Assembly: GCF_014698145.1 (NCBI RefSeq)
Contig: NZ_JACJSM010000018.1
Location: 1-64,000, forward strand
Length of the DNA: 64,000 nucleotides
Direction: 5' to 3'
Origin: Oscillatoria sp. FACHB-1406
GTDB taxonomy: Bacteria; Cyanobacteriota; Cyanobacteriia; Cyanobacteriales; Spirulinaceae
Program-made: the position numbers and the translations under genes
Notes under the pieces: model-generated
Seen by the model: the letters and a program-made list of their open reading frames with translations, nothing else
Databases searched by the model: none
What the model was told of the DNA's origin: nothing
Shown here: positions 5,761 through 15,593 of the stretch, one piece after another
Layout of the letters: the number at the start of each line of letters is the position of its first letter
Numbering within the stretch: the first letter of the stretch is position 1

Positions 5761-8565
5761 TTAAACCGCTTGCGGGACTTGCGGCTGGAACTGGAACAGC
5801 GAATACACGACATTACGACGAATATCGGTCATCACCTCCAAGAACATTTCGTAGCCTTCCTGCTTGTACTCGATTAACGGGTCTTTTTGACCGTAACCGC
5901 GCAACCCAATCGATTCGCGTAATCCATCCATTGCTTGCAGGTGTTCCCGCCACAAGGTATCGATTTGCTGCAAGATAAAGAACCGTTCTGCCTGTCGCAT
6001 CAAACCGGGTTGAATCTGTTCGATTTGATTCTCTTTAAGGTCGTAAGCTTTGCGAACTTCTTCGTGTAAGAAAGTTTTAATTTCGCTCACCGTCATATCT
6101 TCTAAATGGGACGGTTGCAAATCTTCCAACAGATAAATAAACTCTTTCACTTTCTCGACCACTTTATCGAGTTCCCACTCTTCCGGCGGCAGTTCGGGGT
6201 TAACGAAAACATCCACGATATCGTCCATCGTCCGTTCGGCGTAACCGATGACCTGTTCTTTGAGGTCTAATCCTTCCAAAACGCGGCGACGTTCGGCATA
6301 AATGGCGCGGCGCTGATTGTTCATCACTTCGTCGTACTCGAACACCTGTTTGCGGGTGTCGTAGTAGAAGGTTTCGACCTTTTTCTGCGCGCCTTCAAGA
6401 GAACGAGTCAGCATTTTCGACTCGATGGGCATATCGTCTTCGACTTGGAAGGCTTTCATCAAACCGGCAACGCGATCGCCCCCAAAAATCCGCAGCAGGT
6501 TATCATCCAAACTGAGGAAAAACTTTGTCGAACCGGGGTCGCCTTGCCGTCCGGCGCGTCCCCGCAATTGGTTATCGACGCGACGCGATTCGTGGCGTTC
6601 CGTCCCAATGACGTGCAACCCGCCACAAGAAACGACTTCATCGTGTTCGCGGCGCGTAAATTGGTCGTATTCTTTACGGATGCGCTTGTAAACTTCCCGC
6701 AGCTTTTCAACCACGGGGTCGCTAGTCGGAGCATTTTCCGAAGCCACTGCCAACTTATCTTCCGCTTCCAATTCTCCTAAACTTTGCAGTCCGTATTGTT
6801 GAACGGCAAAATTAACCGCACTTTCCAATAATTCTTCGGTTTGAGGAGACAGTTCGGTCGGGAAAAGATCGACGGTTGCTTTCCAAGTTTTCTTCTTTTT
6901 CATGTCGCCGCCAAACCCTTGGGAGCGGTCTCGCTTGCGTCCGAAACCGGGAGCAACGAGGGCATCCGTATCTTCTGGCATGACGATTTTCGGCATGAAG
7001 TATTCCCGCACTTTCAATCGCGCCATGTAGTCGGAGTTACCGCCCAAAATGATATCGGTTCCGCGTCCTGCCATGTTCGTGGCGATGGTAACGGCTCCTT
7101 TGCGTCCCGCTTGGGCGACGATTTCCGACTCCCGTTCGACGTTTTCCGGGCGCGCGTTGAGGAGGTTATGAGGAATGCCTTTTTTGTGGAGCAAATCTGA
7201 AAGCAACTCGGACTTTTCAACGCTGGTCGTTCCGACTAAAACCGGGCGACCCTGTTGGTGCATTTCGGCGCATTCTTCGGCGACGGCTTGCCATTTTGCC
7301 GGTTCGGTGCGATAGACAACATCGGATAAGTCCTGCCGTTTGGAAATCAGGTTGGTCGGAATGATGGTGACTTGCAGTTTGTAAATCTTTTCAATTTCTG
7401 CTTCTTCGGTTTTCGCCGTCCCGGTCATCCCCGCCAGTTTGGGATAGAGGAGGAAGAAGTTTTGGTAGGTGATGGTGGCGAGGGTTTGGGTTTCGTTTTG
7501 AATTTCAACCTTTTCTTTGGCTTCGATGGCTTGATGCAATCCATCGCTCCAACGCCGTCCTTGCAGTACCCGTCCGGTAAATTCATCGACGATGACGACT
7601 TCGCCGTTACGAACGATGTAATTTACGTCGGCGATGAAGAGTTCTTTGGCTTTGATGGCGTTGAAAATGTAGTGCGCCCAAGGGTCGTTGGGGTCGTAGA
7701 GGTCGGTCACGCCGAGCAAGCGTTCGGCTTTGGCGAAGCCTTCGTCGGTCATGAGGACGTTGCGCGCTTTTTCATCGACTTCGTAGTCGAGTCCGTCGCC
7801 TTCTTCGGCTTGGCGAACCAGTTCTCGAGCGATTTCGGCGGCTCTCATGTATTTTTCCGTGGGTCGTTCGACCTGCCCGGAGATAATTAGGGGGGTGCGC
7901 GCTTCGTCGATGAGAATCGAGTCTACTTCGTCGATGATGCAGTAGTTGAAGGGACGCTGCACTACGTCACTCATGGCGGTGGCCATGTTGTCGCGCAGGT
8001 AGTCGAAGCCGAGTTCGCTGTTGGTAGCGTAGGTGATGTCGCAGGCGTAGTTGGTTTTGCGTTCGGCGGGGTTCATTCCCGATTGAATTAGGCCGACGCT
8101 CAATCCGAGGAAGCGATGGACTTGTCCCATCCATTCTGCGTCGCGACGGGCGAGGTAGTCGTTGACGGTGACGACGTGAACGCCTTTACCGGAGAGGGCG
8201 TTGAGGTAAGAAGGGAGGGTGGCAACGAGGGTTTTTCCTTCGCCAGTTCGCATTTCGGCGATTTGTCCGTCGTGGAGTACCATTCCGCCGAGGACTTGTA
8301 CGTCGAAGTGGCGCATTCCGAGGACGCGCTTGGCGGCTTCGCGCACGACGGCAAAGGCTTCGGGGAGGATGTCCTCGAGGATTTCTTTTTCGATGCGATC
8401 GCTCGTAGCTTTCTCTAATTTTGCCCTAAACTCTGCGGTTTTCCCGCGCAGTTGGTCGTCGGAGAGCGCTTGAATCTCTTCTTCGAGCAAGGTTACGTCG
8501 GCGACGAGGGGTTGATATTTTTTGAGCTTGCGGGCGTTAGGGTCGCCTAAGAGATTTTTAAACAT
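5761..8565 (-). CDS. secA: Preprotein translocase ATPase SecA
   Basis: At 934 residues this is the full length expected for cyanobacterial SecA. It starts [10 protein letters not shown]. The Walker A motif is [14 protein letters not shown] (about residue 105) and the DEAD-like motif is [16 protein letters not shown] (about 215). The second helicase lobe carries [10 protein letters not shown] and [14 protein letters not shown] with [13 protein letters not shown]. An insertion around residues 540-600 ([14 protein letters not shown]) is of the sort seen in cyanobacterial and plastid SecA. The C-terminus ([10 protein letters not shown]) lacks the Cys-rich SecB/zinc tail, as is usual in this phylum. 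SecA drives post-translational export through SecYEG at the plasma and thylakoid membranes. Confidence 0.98.
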   Translation of the reverse strand: MFKNLLGDPNARKLKKYQPLVADVTLLEEEIQALSDDQLRGKTAEFRAKLEKATSDRIEKEILEDILPEAFAVVREAAKRVLGMRHFDVQVLGGMVLHDGQIAEMRTGEGKTLVATLPSYLNALSGKGVHVVTVNDYLARRDAEWMGQVHRFLGLSVGLIQSGMNPAERKTNYACDITYATNSELGFDYLRDNMATAMSDVVQRPFNYCIIDEVDSILIDEARTPLIISGQVERPTEKYMRAAEIARELVRQAEEGDGLDYEVDEKARNVLMTDEGFAKAERLLGVTDLYDPNDPWAHYIFNAIKAKELFIADVNYIVRNGEVVIVDEFTGRVLQGRRWSDGLHQAIEAKEKVEIQNETQTLATITYQNFFLLYPKLAGMTGTAKTEEAEIEKIYKLQVTIIPTNLISKRQDLSDVVYRTEPAKWQAVAEECAEMHQQGRPVLVGTTSVEKSELLSDLLHKKGIPHNLLNARPENVERESEIVAQAGRKGAVTIATNMAGRGTDIILGGNSDYMARLKVREYFMPKIVMPEDTDALVAPGFGRKRDRSQGFGGDMKKKKTWKATVDLFPTELSPQTEELLESAVNFAVQQYGLQSLGELEAEDKLAVASENAPTSDPVVEKLREVYKRIRKEYDQFTRREHDEVVSCGGLHVIGTERHESRRVDNQLRGRAGRQGDPGSTKFFLSLDDNLLRIFGGDRVAGLMKAFQVEDDMPIESKMLTRSLEGAQKKVETFYYDTRKQVFEYDEVMNNQRRAIYAERRRVLEGLDLKEQVIGYAERTMDDIVDVFVNPELPPEEWELDKVVEKVKEFIYLLEDLQPSHLEDMTVSEIKTFLHEEVRKAYDLKENQIEQIQPGLMRQAERFFILQQIDTLWREHLQAMDGLRESIGLRGYGQKDPLIEYKQEGYEMFLEVMTDIRRNVVYSLFQFQPQVPQAV

Positions 8566-8890
8566 GGCTGAGGTTAAGCTAAGGAGCGCGATCGACTACC
8601 AAAGGCGGATAAATCATTATTTGTAATGTTATCACTTCCCTTGGTTCGGTTGGCAGATACGGTTAAGGGTTCGGTTTGGGGATAATTCCCGACTTTCCTT
8701 ACTTTTTGGTTCTTCCTGGCTCTATTCTTACCCCAAGCAAGAGATTCCGAGCGATCGCATATAGACCAATGGCACTGACTTAAGGCTGGTGGGCGCTGCC
8801 CACCCTACTTTCTAAGTTAAGCGATGTTAGACAGGTTCTACGATTGCTGTCTGAGCTTAGAATCCCCGTGCGTTCACGCTGGGGAGTATG
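8566..8890. other. Intergenic region upstream of secA with a dispersed palindrome
   Basis: No gene is seen. It presumably carries the secA promoter. A GGTGGGC-GCT-GCCCACC palindrome (8788-8804, followed by CTACT) is flanked by ACTTAAG and CTAAGTTAAG. The same core occurs at 25528-25544 and inside the longer repeats at 31013 and 61276. Confidence 0.6.
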
Positions 8891-9454
8891 TCAAAGCAAT
8901 TTTAAGAATTCTGCCAACCATTTAGGGTGGGCGGGCCAAGCGGGGGCTGTCACTAAGTTACCATCGACGATCGCATCTTCTACTTCCAGATCGACGTATT
9001 CTCCACCCGCTAGATTCACGTCGGGACCGCAGGCGGGATAAGCCGAACATCGCTTACCTTTGAGCGCGCCCGCTGCGGCAAGGAGTTGCGCGCCGTGACA
9101 GATGGCTGCAATGGGCTTATTAGACGTGGCGAAGTGCTGCGCGATCGCGATAACCTTGGGATTGAGACGCAGGTATTCTGGCGCGCGTCCTCCGGGAATT
9201 ACTAACGCATCATAATCTTCAGCGCGAATCTCGGCGAAACTTGCATTGAGCATAAAGTTGTGACCGGGTTTTTCGCTATAGGTTTGGTCGCCCTCAAAAT
9301 CGTGAATTGCTGTCCTGACTTTTTCACCGGCTTTTTTATCCGGGCAGATGGCATGAACGGTATGACCGACCATCTGCAAAGCTTGGAAGGGAACCATAAC
9401 TTCGTAATCTTCTACGAAGTCCCCCACTAACATTAAGATTTTTCGTCCTACCAT
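8891..9454 (-). CDS. DJ-1/PfpI family protein (type 1 glutamine amidotransferase-like)
   Basis: The 187-residue protein has the PfpI/DJ-1 fold signature. [15 protein letters not shown] at the N-terminus holds the conserved acidic residue. [11 protein letters not shown] lies at 83-93, and the nucleophile elbow AAICHGAQ has Cys119 followed by His120. PfpI relatives are described as proteases, chaperones or glyoxalase/deglycase enzymes; the exact activity cannot be read from sequence. It stands alone on the minus strand, with a gap of about 90 bases to the next gene upstream. Confidence 0.9.
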   Translation of the reverse strand: MVGRKILMLVGDFVEDYEVMVPFQALQMVGHTVHAICPDKKAGEKVRTAIHDFEGDQTYSEKPGHNFMLNASFAEIRAEDYDALVIPGGRAPEYLRLNPKVIAIAQHFATSNKPIAAICHGAQLLAAAGALKGKRCSAYPACGPDVNLAGGEYVDLEVEDAIVDGNLVTAPAWPAHPKWLAEFLKLL

Positions 9455-9544
9455 CTTTAATCCCTCAAATCGCTGTTTGTTAATTATCGATCTTTTCGGT
9501 TTGGCTGAAAACCAAATCTGGCTTCCTGGAGTTCTTTTCTACAA

Positions 9545-9934
9545 TTAACGTTTTAAGTAGCGTTCGATGAGAAGAATGGCAACGATATCGTCAACAGGAC
9601 GCGGCGGAACGCGCATTCCTTGGGGCAGGAGGCGAGTTAACCCTTTGGGGGGGTACATCTCCCAGTAGCGATCGCGCGCTTCCATCGTACTATTATGTTC
9701 GTCTACTAAGGCGACCGGAACCTTGACTTTTTCTGACAATTGTGCATTCCAGGTTTTTGAAGTCGTGCGATCGCCCATAACGATCTGGGTTACGGGATAC
9801 TTTTGGCAGAGCGTTTGACAAGTCGCGATCGCGCTTTCCGAATCGACAACTTGATGGTAATACAATTGCCCCTTGCTATCTTTAACAGCAATACCGCACT
9901 TATCGCGCCCCGGATCGAATCCTAATATCATAGT
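9545..9934 (-). CDS. YqgF/RuvX-like RNase H-fold nuclease (pre-16S rRNA processing or Holliday resolvase family)
   Basis: I chose the ATG at 9934 (MILGFDPGRDKCGIAV). The open frame extends 32 codons further, but those encode only the heptamer repeat (NYELRIT units) and are not protein-like. The 129-residue product has the RuvC/RNase H-fold acidic residues: D in GFDPG, the VALVDEHN segment, and the final PVDDIVA. It matches a short cyanobacterial YqgF subfamily, expected to be a cytoplasmic nuclease acting on pre-16S rRNA ends or branched DNA. The 77-base repeat array abuts the start codon, so the promoter and leader must lie within or beyond repeats. Confidence 0.82.
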   Translation of the reverse strand, partial: TMILGFDPGRDKCGIAVKDSKGQLYYHQVVDSESAIATCQTLCQKYPVTQIVMGDRTTSKTWNAQLSEKVKVPVALVDEHNSTMEARDRYWEMYPPKGLTRLLPQGMRVPPRPVDDIVAILLIERYLKR

Positions 9935-10012
9935 TCGTAATTCGTAATTCGTAATTCGTAGTTCGTAATTCGTAATTCGTAATTCGTAGTTCGTAGTTCG
10001 TAGTTCGTAATT
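9932..10012. repeat. STRR heptamer array
   Basis: About 11 consecutive 7-base units, alternating AATTCGT and AGTTCGT, run up to the start codon of the YqgF-like gene. This is the short tandemly repeated repetitive type known from cyanobacteria. A related array of AACTCAT/AATTCAT units follows at 10019-10050, and the same AATTCGT unit (opposite strand) recurs at 33810-33856. Confidence 0.92.
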
Positions 10013-10051
10013 CCCCCCTTCATAACTCATAACTCATAATTCATCATTCAT

Positions 10052-11713
10052 TTAAGATTGCGTACTAAATACAACCGAACCGCGTTGCATTGCTACCAAT
10101 TTTAACTTTAACGGGCCGGAAGTATAAGCCGTTTCGACTGCAATCGCTTGAATACTATCAATTGGCTCTTTTGTTTTCATAATCTGCTCGATAAAATTGG
10201 TCAGCGCTCCCACTTGTTCTAAGGTTGTAATTTCGCCTTCGCCCACCCGAATTTCACCGAGTAATCCCGCCCGACGAGCGCGAAACTGAGAGGTTGCTAG
10301 TAATAAATCGAGTTGATTTTCGAGTTGCATCCGACTCGCAGCGGCGGCTTCTAAAGTAACAGCAGCGATCGCTTCCTCTTGTCTGAAAATCTCTCGATTC
10401 AGGGCTGCATCGGCAACGACAAAGACATTTTTTTCCTGCTCCACATAGTTCCCAGCAGAAAGGATGCGAATCACGTAATCTTGGCCGTCGTCGATGCGCT
10501 GAGTCAATTCCTCTACTTGCGCCTGGGAAATTTGAACGACGCGATCGCTAAAATCGCTATTATTATTGGGGCGGGTAGCGGAGATCGCGTTACGATTGGC
10601 TTGGCGAAGCAACTGATCGATCGCATCCTTCGCCGCCGCCGGATTGACAATTCGCAGCACGCCGAAGCCGAGAACCTGTCCCCGCGCGATCGCGACATTT
10701 CCCTGGCGCAATCCTTGGTAGTCTTGGGCGAGGGAAGCAATCTGCTCTTGCAACAAGCTCAAGCGTTCCTCCGATTGTTTCAAAGATGCTTCTCGTTGCA
10801 TTAAAGTCGCATCCCGTTGGGAAATTTGCTCGTCGAGTTTAGCAATAGCGCGATCGCGTTCGGCTGCCTCGCGATCGCGTTCCGCAATCTTTTCATCGCG
10901 CCGATCTAACTCCGCTTGCAACGCCTGCTGGCGAACTTGCAACTGTTGCAAACTCTTCTCGCGCTGTTGCAAAATCGCATCTTGGGCGGCAATTTGTTGC
11001 TGTTTCTGGCGAATGATATCAAGGCGTTGGTTGAGTTCTTGTTCCTGTCCGCGCACGCGCCCTTGGAGTTCTGGCAGTCGGGCAAGCAGTTCGTCGCGCT
11101 GTGCCGTTAATTTTTGACGCTCCTGGTTAACTCGTTCGCGCTCGAGTTGAAAGGCGCGCAGCAAGTCATCCCGCTGTTTCAGCAGGGCTTGGCGTTCCCG
11201 AGCCAATCGTTGCGCCAATTCGTCGCGCTGGCGGACGAGGGTTTGGCGCTGTGCTGCCAAGTTTTGACGCTCGACGCGCAACCCTTTCACCTCGCCTTTT
11301 AAACCCGTCACCTCTTTATTAGTGCGATCGAATAAAGTTCGCGCTGAGAGCAGCCCTTCTTGCACCTTGCGCCGATCCTCCGTTACCTTCGCGAGTTCCT
11401 CCTCGACCCGCGCCTTCTCGTCTCTTACCGCCCCTAAATCGGTTTCTGCAATGCGTTTTTGCTTGAGAATCTCATCAATTTCAAAAACGCCCTGACGTAG
11501 GGGTTTGCTGAATGTAAACAGGATTGCCAAAGTCGAAGCCGAAATTGCCGTTCCCGTCAAAACCGTTACCACCGTCGCCGTTTGGCGCGGACGAAGGCCA
11601 AACAGTCGCAAGCGCGCCTTGCCCACCTTCGTCCCCAAGCGATCGCCCAATACCGCGATCGCACCCCCTAAAATTAGAAGGGCGATCAATAAAATAGCAG
11701 CGCTAGTGAGCAT
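10052..11713 (-). CDS. DUF3084 domain membrane-anchored coiled-coil protein
   Basis: The 553-residue protein has two N-terminal membrane segments (about residues 4-24 and 45-70) with the conserved GDRLGTKVGKARLRLFGLRPRQTA between them. A very long Gln/Arg/Glu-rich coiled coil follows (about 85-335, repeated QRDELA / RDREAAERD). A globular C-terminal DUF3084 part (about 345-553) ends in a conserved KLVAMQRGSVVF. DUF3084 is widespread in cyanobacteria and of unknown function; the shape suggests a membrane scaffold with a cytoplasmic rod. The start has two adjacent hydrophobic residues typical of the family. Confidence 0.9.
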   Translation of the reverse strand: MLTSAAILLIALLILGGAIAVLGDRLGTKVGKARLRLFGLRPRQTATVVTVLTGTAISASTLAILFTFSKPLRQGVFEIDEILKQKRIAETDLGAVRDEKARVEEELAKVTEDRRKVQEGLLSARTLFDRTNKEVTGLKGEVKGLRVERQNLAAQRQTLVRQRDELAQRLARERQALLKQRDDLLRAFQLERERVNQERQKLTAQRDELLARLPELQGRVRGQEQELNQRLDIIRQKQQQIAAQDAILQQREKSLQQLQVRQQALQAELDRRDEKIAERDREAAERDRAIAKLDEQISQRDATLMQREASLKQSEERLSLLQEQIASLAQDYQGLRQGNVAIARGQVLGFGVLRIVNPAAAKDAIDQLLRQANRNAISATRPNNNSDFSDRVVQISQAQVEELTQRIDDGQDYVIRILSAGNYVEQEKNVFVVADAALNREIFRQEEAIAAVTLEAAAASRMQLENQLDLLLATSQFRARRAGLLGEIRVGEGEITTLEQVGALTNFIEQIMKTKEPIDSIQAIAVETAYTSGPLKLKLVAMQRGSVVFSTQS

Positions 11714-11852
11714 TCCCCAATCGTTCCATCCAGCTATCGAGCATTGCCAATCGGCAGAGCGCTTGCCAGCCCTCCCTGCTCATATAGTGTAAGCGAAGTT
11801 GGAAAAAAGCCATTTTGCTTCAAGTTTGCTTATCAAAGCTCGAAGCTTTGGC

Positions 11853-12530
11853 TTAGGTAAATTGTTGGCTGAGGGCGACGGGATTGTGAACCGTAATTTT
11901 TTTCTTGTGAATCGAGATCATCTTTTCTTGGCGCAAATCGCCCAACAGGCGAGTTACGGTGACGCGAGTCGAACCGATCGCTTCGGCGATCGCTTGGTGG
12001 GACAATTTTAAGTCAATGCGAATCCCCTCTTGGGTCGGAACGCCAAAATCCCGACAGAGAATCAATAGAAAACTCACCAAGCGCGATCCCATATCGCGAT
12101 GCGCCAGCGTTTCAATCATCATCTCCGTTTGCAAGATGCGCGACGATAAACCTCGCAACATCAGCATCGACAGATCGGGATTATCCTTAAGGGCTTTTTC
12201 AAACTGTTCGATGGGAGCCGACAGCAACTCGACGGGGGTAAACGCGACGGCGTGATAAAAGCGATCGGAGTGCTGTCCGGTAATTAAAGACAGTACGCCA
12301 AAAACGCTATTTTCCCGCAGCAGCGCCACGGTAATTTCTTCACCGGCTTCGTACACTCGCGAAAGTTTCACCGCGCCTTTGAGCAAGAAATAAACGCGCT
12401 CGGCGGGATCGCCAGGGAAGAAAATGGTTTTACCGCGATCGCAAGTTTCGACAACAGGCGGAAACGAGCCGCTTCCAATTTGCCGGAATACGGTGGCTAG
12501 AGGTTTATCTTGAGATACCGAAAGATCCAT
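11853..12530 (-). CDS. ntcA: Global nitrogen regulator NtcA
   Basis: The start is placed at the ATG at 12530 ([19 protein letters not shown]), giving 225 residues, the normal NtcA length; the frame opens 11 codons earlier. A CRP-type effector domain (about residues 20-130, with [24 protein letters not shown]) is followed by the dimer helix and a CRP-type helix-turn-helix ([21 protein letters not shown], about 165-185). NtcA senses 2-oxoglutarate and, with PipX, activates nitrogen-assimilation genes at GTA-N8-TAC sites. I found no such site with exact spacing in the 300 bases upstream. Confidence 0.96.
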   Translation of the reverse strand: MDLSVSQDKPLATVFRQIGSGSFPPVVETCDRGKTIFFPGDPAERVYFLLKGAVKLSRVYEAGEEITVALLRENSVFGVLSLITGQHSDRFYHAVAFTPVELLSAPIEQFEKALKDNPDLSMLMLRGLSSRILQTEMMIETLAHRDMGSRLVSFLLILCRDFGVPTQEGIRIDLKLSHQAIAEAIGSTRVTVTRLLGDLRQEKMISIHKKKITVHNPVALSQQFT

Positions 12531-12966
12531 TACGCACTTATCAAGACAACGGTATTGTTTCAATTGTCGAACTTACGCAGGCAAACTCGGTTTCTAGGAA
12601 AAACCGTTAGCTTGGAAAAGAGCGATGCAGAAACCGGATTAGTGGCTCTTATCACGTGCAAGTCCCGATCGCAGCGTTTGCGCTCGTTAAATTTTTTAAG
12701 TCTAGCATGAGCTTTATCCCCCAAGACGCGATCGGTCGCATCGACAAGGGAATTTTGCCATTCCCTTCAATCCCCTACCGCCCTCACCGACTAACCCGTT
12801 TGCTCCCAACGGCGAATCCTATCCCTCGCAAGCCGTAATGGTAAGATTGGTGGGATTACTGACCCCCCGTGACGGCAGTTGCCATGAAGTCAAAACCGGG
12901 CAATGGATATTGACTTCATCGCCCTACAACTACGGTAAGGAGGTCAAAAACTTTCTCTCAAACACT
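12531..12966. other. Divergent intergenic region between ntcA and fabI
   Basis: It contains the promoters of both flanking genes, though no consensus pair stands out. The reading frame of fabI remains open back to 12838, but those 43 codons lack family similarity and an internal SD (TAAGGAGGT at 12935-12943) serves the start at 12967. A 10-bp inverted repeat lies at 12884-12919. Confidence 0.6.
12884..12919. promoter_or_regulatory. Inverted repeat upstream of fabI (possible operator or leader hairpin)
   Basis: ATGAAGTCAA (12884-12893) and TTGACTTCAT (12910-12919) are perfect 10-bp arms separated by 16 bases, 48 bases before the fabI start. The right arm starts with TTGACT and could also be a -35 element. 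Function is inferred only from position and symmetry. Confidence 0.45.
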
Positions 12967-13746
12967 ATGCTAAATTTAAGCGGAAAAAATGCCCTCGTAA
13001 CTGGTATTGCTAACAATCGCTCCATTGCTTGGGGAATTGCCCAACAACTCCACGCTGCCGGTGCAAACTTAGGCGTGACTTATCTTCCCGACGAAAAGGG
13101 ACGCTTTGAGAAAAAAGTGCGCGAATTAGTCGAAGAACCGATCGCGCCTAGCATTTTTGTTCCCTGCGACGTTCAAAATGACGAGCAAATTCAAGAAGCT
13201 TTTAACACTGTTGCCGATAAATGGGGCAAACTCGACATTTTAATTCACTGTTTGGCCTTTGCCGATAAAGAAGGTTTATCCGGCGATTTTAGCGCCATTT
13301 CTCGCCAAGCCTTTTCCCAAGCTTTAGAAATTAGTACCTATTCTCTCGGTCGTTTGGCAGGGGCGGCTAAACCCTTAATGAACGAGGGCGGCAGTATCGT
13401 CACGCTCACCTATTTAGGCGGCGTTAGAGCGATCCCCAACTATAATTTAATGGGAGTCGCAAAAGCCGGTTTAGAGATGAGCGTGCGCTACCTCGCCGCC
13501 GAAATGGGACCTCATAATATCCGCGTTAATGCCATCTCAGCAGGGCCGATTCGTACCCTCGCATCTTCTGCCGTCGGGGGCATTCTCGATATGATTCACC
13601 ACGTTGAAGAAGTTGCACCCCTGCGCCGCACGGTGACGCAAACCGAAGTCGGGAACGCCGCAGCTTTCTTGTGTAGCGATTTAGCCAGCGGCATCACCGG
13701 ACAAGTATTATATGTCGATGCCGGTTACGAAATTATGGGAATGTAA
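12967..13746 (+). CDS. fabI: Enoyl-[acyl-carrier-protein] reductase (NADH) FabI
   Basis: The start at 12967 (MLNLSGKNALVTGIANNRSIAWG) gives 259 residues, the family length, with an SD-like AAGGAGGT about 24 bases upstream. The cofactor-binding GIANNRSIAWGIA, the CDVQND segment and the catalytic Tyr-x6-Lys (YNLMGVAK, about residue 160) identify FabI of the short-chain dehydrogenase superfamily. FabI performs the last step of each fatty-acid elongation cycle, reducing trans-2-enoyl-ACP in the cytoplasm. Confidence 0.97.
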   Translation: MLNLSGKNALVTGIANNRSIAWGIAQQLHAAGANLGVTYLPDEKGRFEKKVRELVEEPIAPSIFVPCDVQNDEQIQEAFNTVADKWGKLDILIHCLAFADKEGLSGDFSAISRQAFSQALEISTYSLGRLAGAAKPLMNEGGSIVTLTYLGGVRAIPNYNLMGVAKAGLEMSVRYLAAEMGPHNIRVNAISAGPIRTLASSAVGGILDMIHHVEEVAPLRRTVTQTEVGNAAAFLCSDLASGITGQVLYVDAGYEIMGM

Positions 13747-13900
13747 ATCGGGGGTAAGGAGCGATAAATTTAGTCCGAGCTTACTGTCCTCGAAGCTTTA
13801 AATAATTTAACCCTCGCCTCGGTTCGGAATTGTACCGGAGAGCGAGGGAAAAATTCAAAATTTCCCGACAGCTTGAACTCGATTTTGTATTTCTAGCAAC

Positions 13901-15088
13901 TTACTGGAAATGCGCGGCTAACTTCATTCTGAGTTCCAGAAGTTTGAACTCTGTGATATTGCGGATGGTAATCGAACAACCATCTGCAAATTTTACAGCA
14001 CTCAAGCAATACCAGTTCTGCTGGTCGTCATTTTCCCAATAAAATTCTTGCTCGATTTCTTCTCCCGTTTCAACAACTTCTACGAGTAAATCAAACAGGG
14101 TCGGAGTCAGTCGCTCTATCAACTTTTTCTGAATGGTGTTACCGATGAGTTCTTCTCGTTTTTGACCTAAGATTTTAGCAAAGGCGCGATTGGAAACCAA
14201 ACAAGAAAAATCTTCGATTTCTTCGGTTGTCGTATCTCTTATCGCTTCTAAGGCAGCAATACCATCTTTAGAATTGTTCAACAAACTCGTCAGTAAAGTT
14301 CGAGATTGGGAGAGAATCTCTGAGGTTTGTTTATACTGTTCGATTTGCTTCATTAGCTGGAGTTTTTGCTGCTGAATATTGAGGAGATTTGAATCCTTGC
14401 CGAGAGATTCTTCTGGCTCAAAAATTTTAGCCATATCAACTCCAACCACTTTTATCGTTCTCACCTTATTGGTGATTTTGTAGGGCGCACTTAATAAAAC
14501 GATCGGGATGTCCGCGCTGGCTTCATCCGCTTTTAAGGATTGGTAGATATCATAGCCATTCATTAGGGGCATTTCAATATTCAGTAAAATCAGATCGGGT
14601 GAGTGATGGCGGATTATTATTAATGCCATCTTACCGCTGGTGACACCGCGAACATTATAGCCCCGTTTGCTCAATACTTTTGTTAAGAATTCTAAGTTCT
14701 TAATTGAGTCGTCAATAATTAAAATGTTACCTTTAGGATGTTCATTTCGATGAGAATCTCTTTCCCCTCGATTGTCTGGAGTAGAAGGATTTTTGTTGCT
14801 TTGCTCTTCCATAATGCGTCGAAAGTTATTTTTAGTTATTTTTTCTCCACATACGTTTGAAAGGCATTGCCATAACGCAGCAGCTAAATCTTTAATATAA
14901 CCAAGGCTTAAATATAACCGTTCGGCAACAGTGGTATAGGTTTCATTGTTCCAAGCTGCCTTAAGGATTTCTCTTTCTGGGAGAGTTAGTTGTTTCCCAG
15001 TTTGAGCGTTTAAGAGTGCTTCTATAAGTTGGAGTGCTTCTTCGCTTGTCATAATTGACCTGATACTTTTCGGGCAGAGTATTTGCAT
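13901..15088 (-). CDS. vMAP-type HTH, degenerate receiver and PAS domain protein
   Basis: The start is placed at the ATG at 15088 because a perfect anti-SD match (GGAGGTGATTG) lies 6-16 bases upstream; the frame opens 13 codons earlier. An N-terminal helix-turn-helix-like domain (TSEEALQLIEALL ... TLPEREILKAAW) is of the type linked to vMAP proteins. A receiver fold follows (about residues 120-240), with LIIDDS retained. The phosphoacceptor Asp is replaced: PDLILLNIEMP has Asn where DIxMP is usual, and the switch/lysine region is also altered. A coiled linker and a PAS domain (about 265-385) end the protein. There is no kinase domain. It may act as a phosphorylation-independent adaptor. Confidence 0.83.
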   Translation of the reverse strand: MQILCPKSIRSIMTSEEALQLIEALLNAQTGKQLTLPEREILKAAWNNETYTTVAERLYLSLGYIKDLAAALWQCLSNVCGEKITKNNFRRIMEEQSNKNPSTPDNRGERDSHRNEHPKGNILIIDDSIKNLEFLTKVLSKRGYNVRGVTSGKMALIIIRHHSPDLILLNIEMPLMNGYDIYQSLKADEASADIPIVLLSAPYKITNKVRTIKVVGVDMAKIFEPEESLGKDSNLLNIQQQKLQLMKQIEQYKQTSEILSQSRTLLTSLLNNSKDGIAALEAIRDTTTEEIEDFSCLVSNRAFAKILGQKREELIGNTIQKKLIERLTPTLFDLLVEVVETGEEIEQEFYWENDDQQNWYCLSAVKFADGCSITIRNITEFKLLELRMKLAAHFQ

Positions 15089-15093
15089 TGTGT

Positions 15094-15104
15094 CAATCAC
15101 CTCC
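15094..15104 (-). promoter_or_regulatory. Exceptionally strong Shine-Dalgarno site
   Basis: On the minus strand the sequence reads GGAGGTGATTG, nearly the full complement of the 16S 3' end, six bases ahead of the ATG at 15088. It decides the start of the receiver/PAS protein. Confidence 0.75.
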
Positions 15105-15127
15105 GTTTGCGATCGCTCGGTAGGCAT

Positions 15128-15593
15128 CTTGGTCTAGTTAAAGTTCATATTGATTACCAGATTGCACCCTTTTCTTAGCTAGCGAGCAAACTTTTTTCTA
15201 TTTTTGTACAATAGCTCGGTAAAAACACTAAATTTAGTTTGCACTTCCTAATTGAATTGCACAACTCAAGTTTGACGTTTTAATTCTTTAAAGGAATATT
15301 CACTGACAGCGAGGGCTACAAGTCCCATTCTAAATAGCCCTCAGCGTTTGTTAATTTTTTTTAAGATAACAGCGAAATTACTTAACTTGAGAAAATTTTC
15401 TCTATCTTGCGAAGGAGGGCAGGGACATTTTCCTGTGGTACTGCCGACTTTTCCGACTCAATATATCCGACTTTTCCGACTGACAGGGGCGGGGCAGATG
15501 AAGCAGGATTGAAGGAGCGAAGCGCTAAGAGCGATCGCGCGCTTAATCGCCAAATATCCAACAAGTAATATTATAGACCTAATACGAGTAGGC
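15128..15593. other. Intergenic region with a possible small transcript and terminator-like hairpin
   Basis: On the plus strand TTGACG (15272-15277) and AATATT (15295-15300, 17-base spacing) form a weak promoter. It is followed by a hairpin GAGGGCTA...TAGCCCTC (15311-15342) and a T-rich run ending near 15361. This could be a short RNA or an attenuated leader for the sigma gene. The rest holds a repeated CCGACTTTTCCGACT motif (about 15448-15481). The 60-codon minus frame at 15382-15564 is compositionally repeat-like and not supported. Confidence 0.4.

Noticed and set aside
9935..10030. N-terminal extension of the YqgF-like protein
   Set aside because: Encodes only the heptamer repeat (NYELRIT units); the family starts at MILGFDPG.
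9932..10050. CRISPR-like array
   Set aside because: Units are contiguous heptamers without spacers, so it is STRR, not CRISPR. The arrays at 33810 and 37921 were rejected for the same reason.
12838..12966. Extended fabI start
   Set aside because: 43 extra codons have no SDR similarity; the Rossmann start and an SD lie at the internal ATG.
15382..15564. 60-codon minus-strand frame
   Set aside because: Composition matches intergenic repeat sequence; no SD or family similarity.
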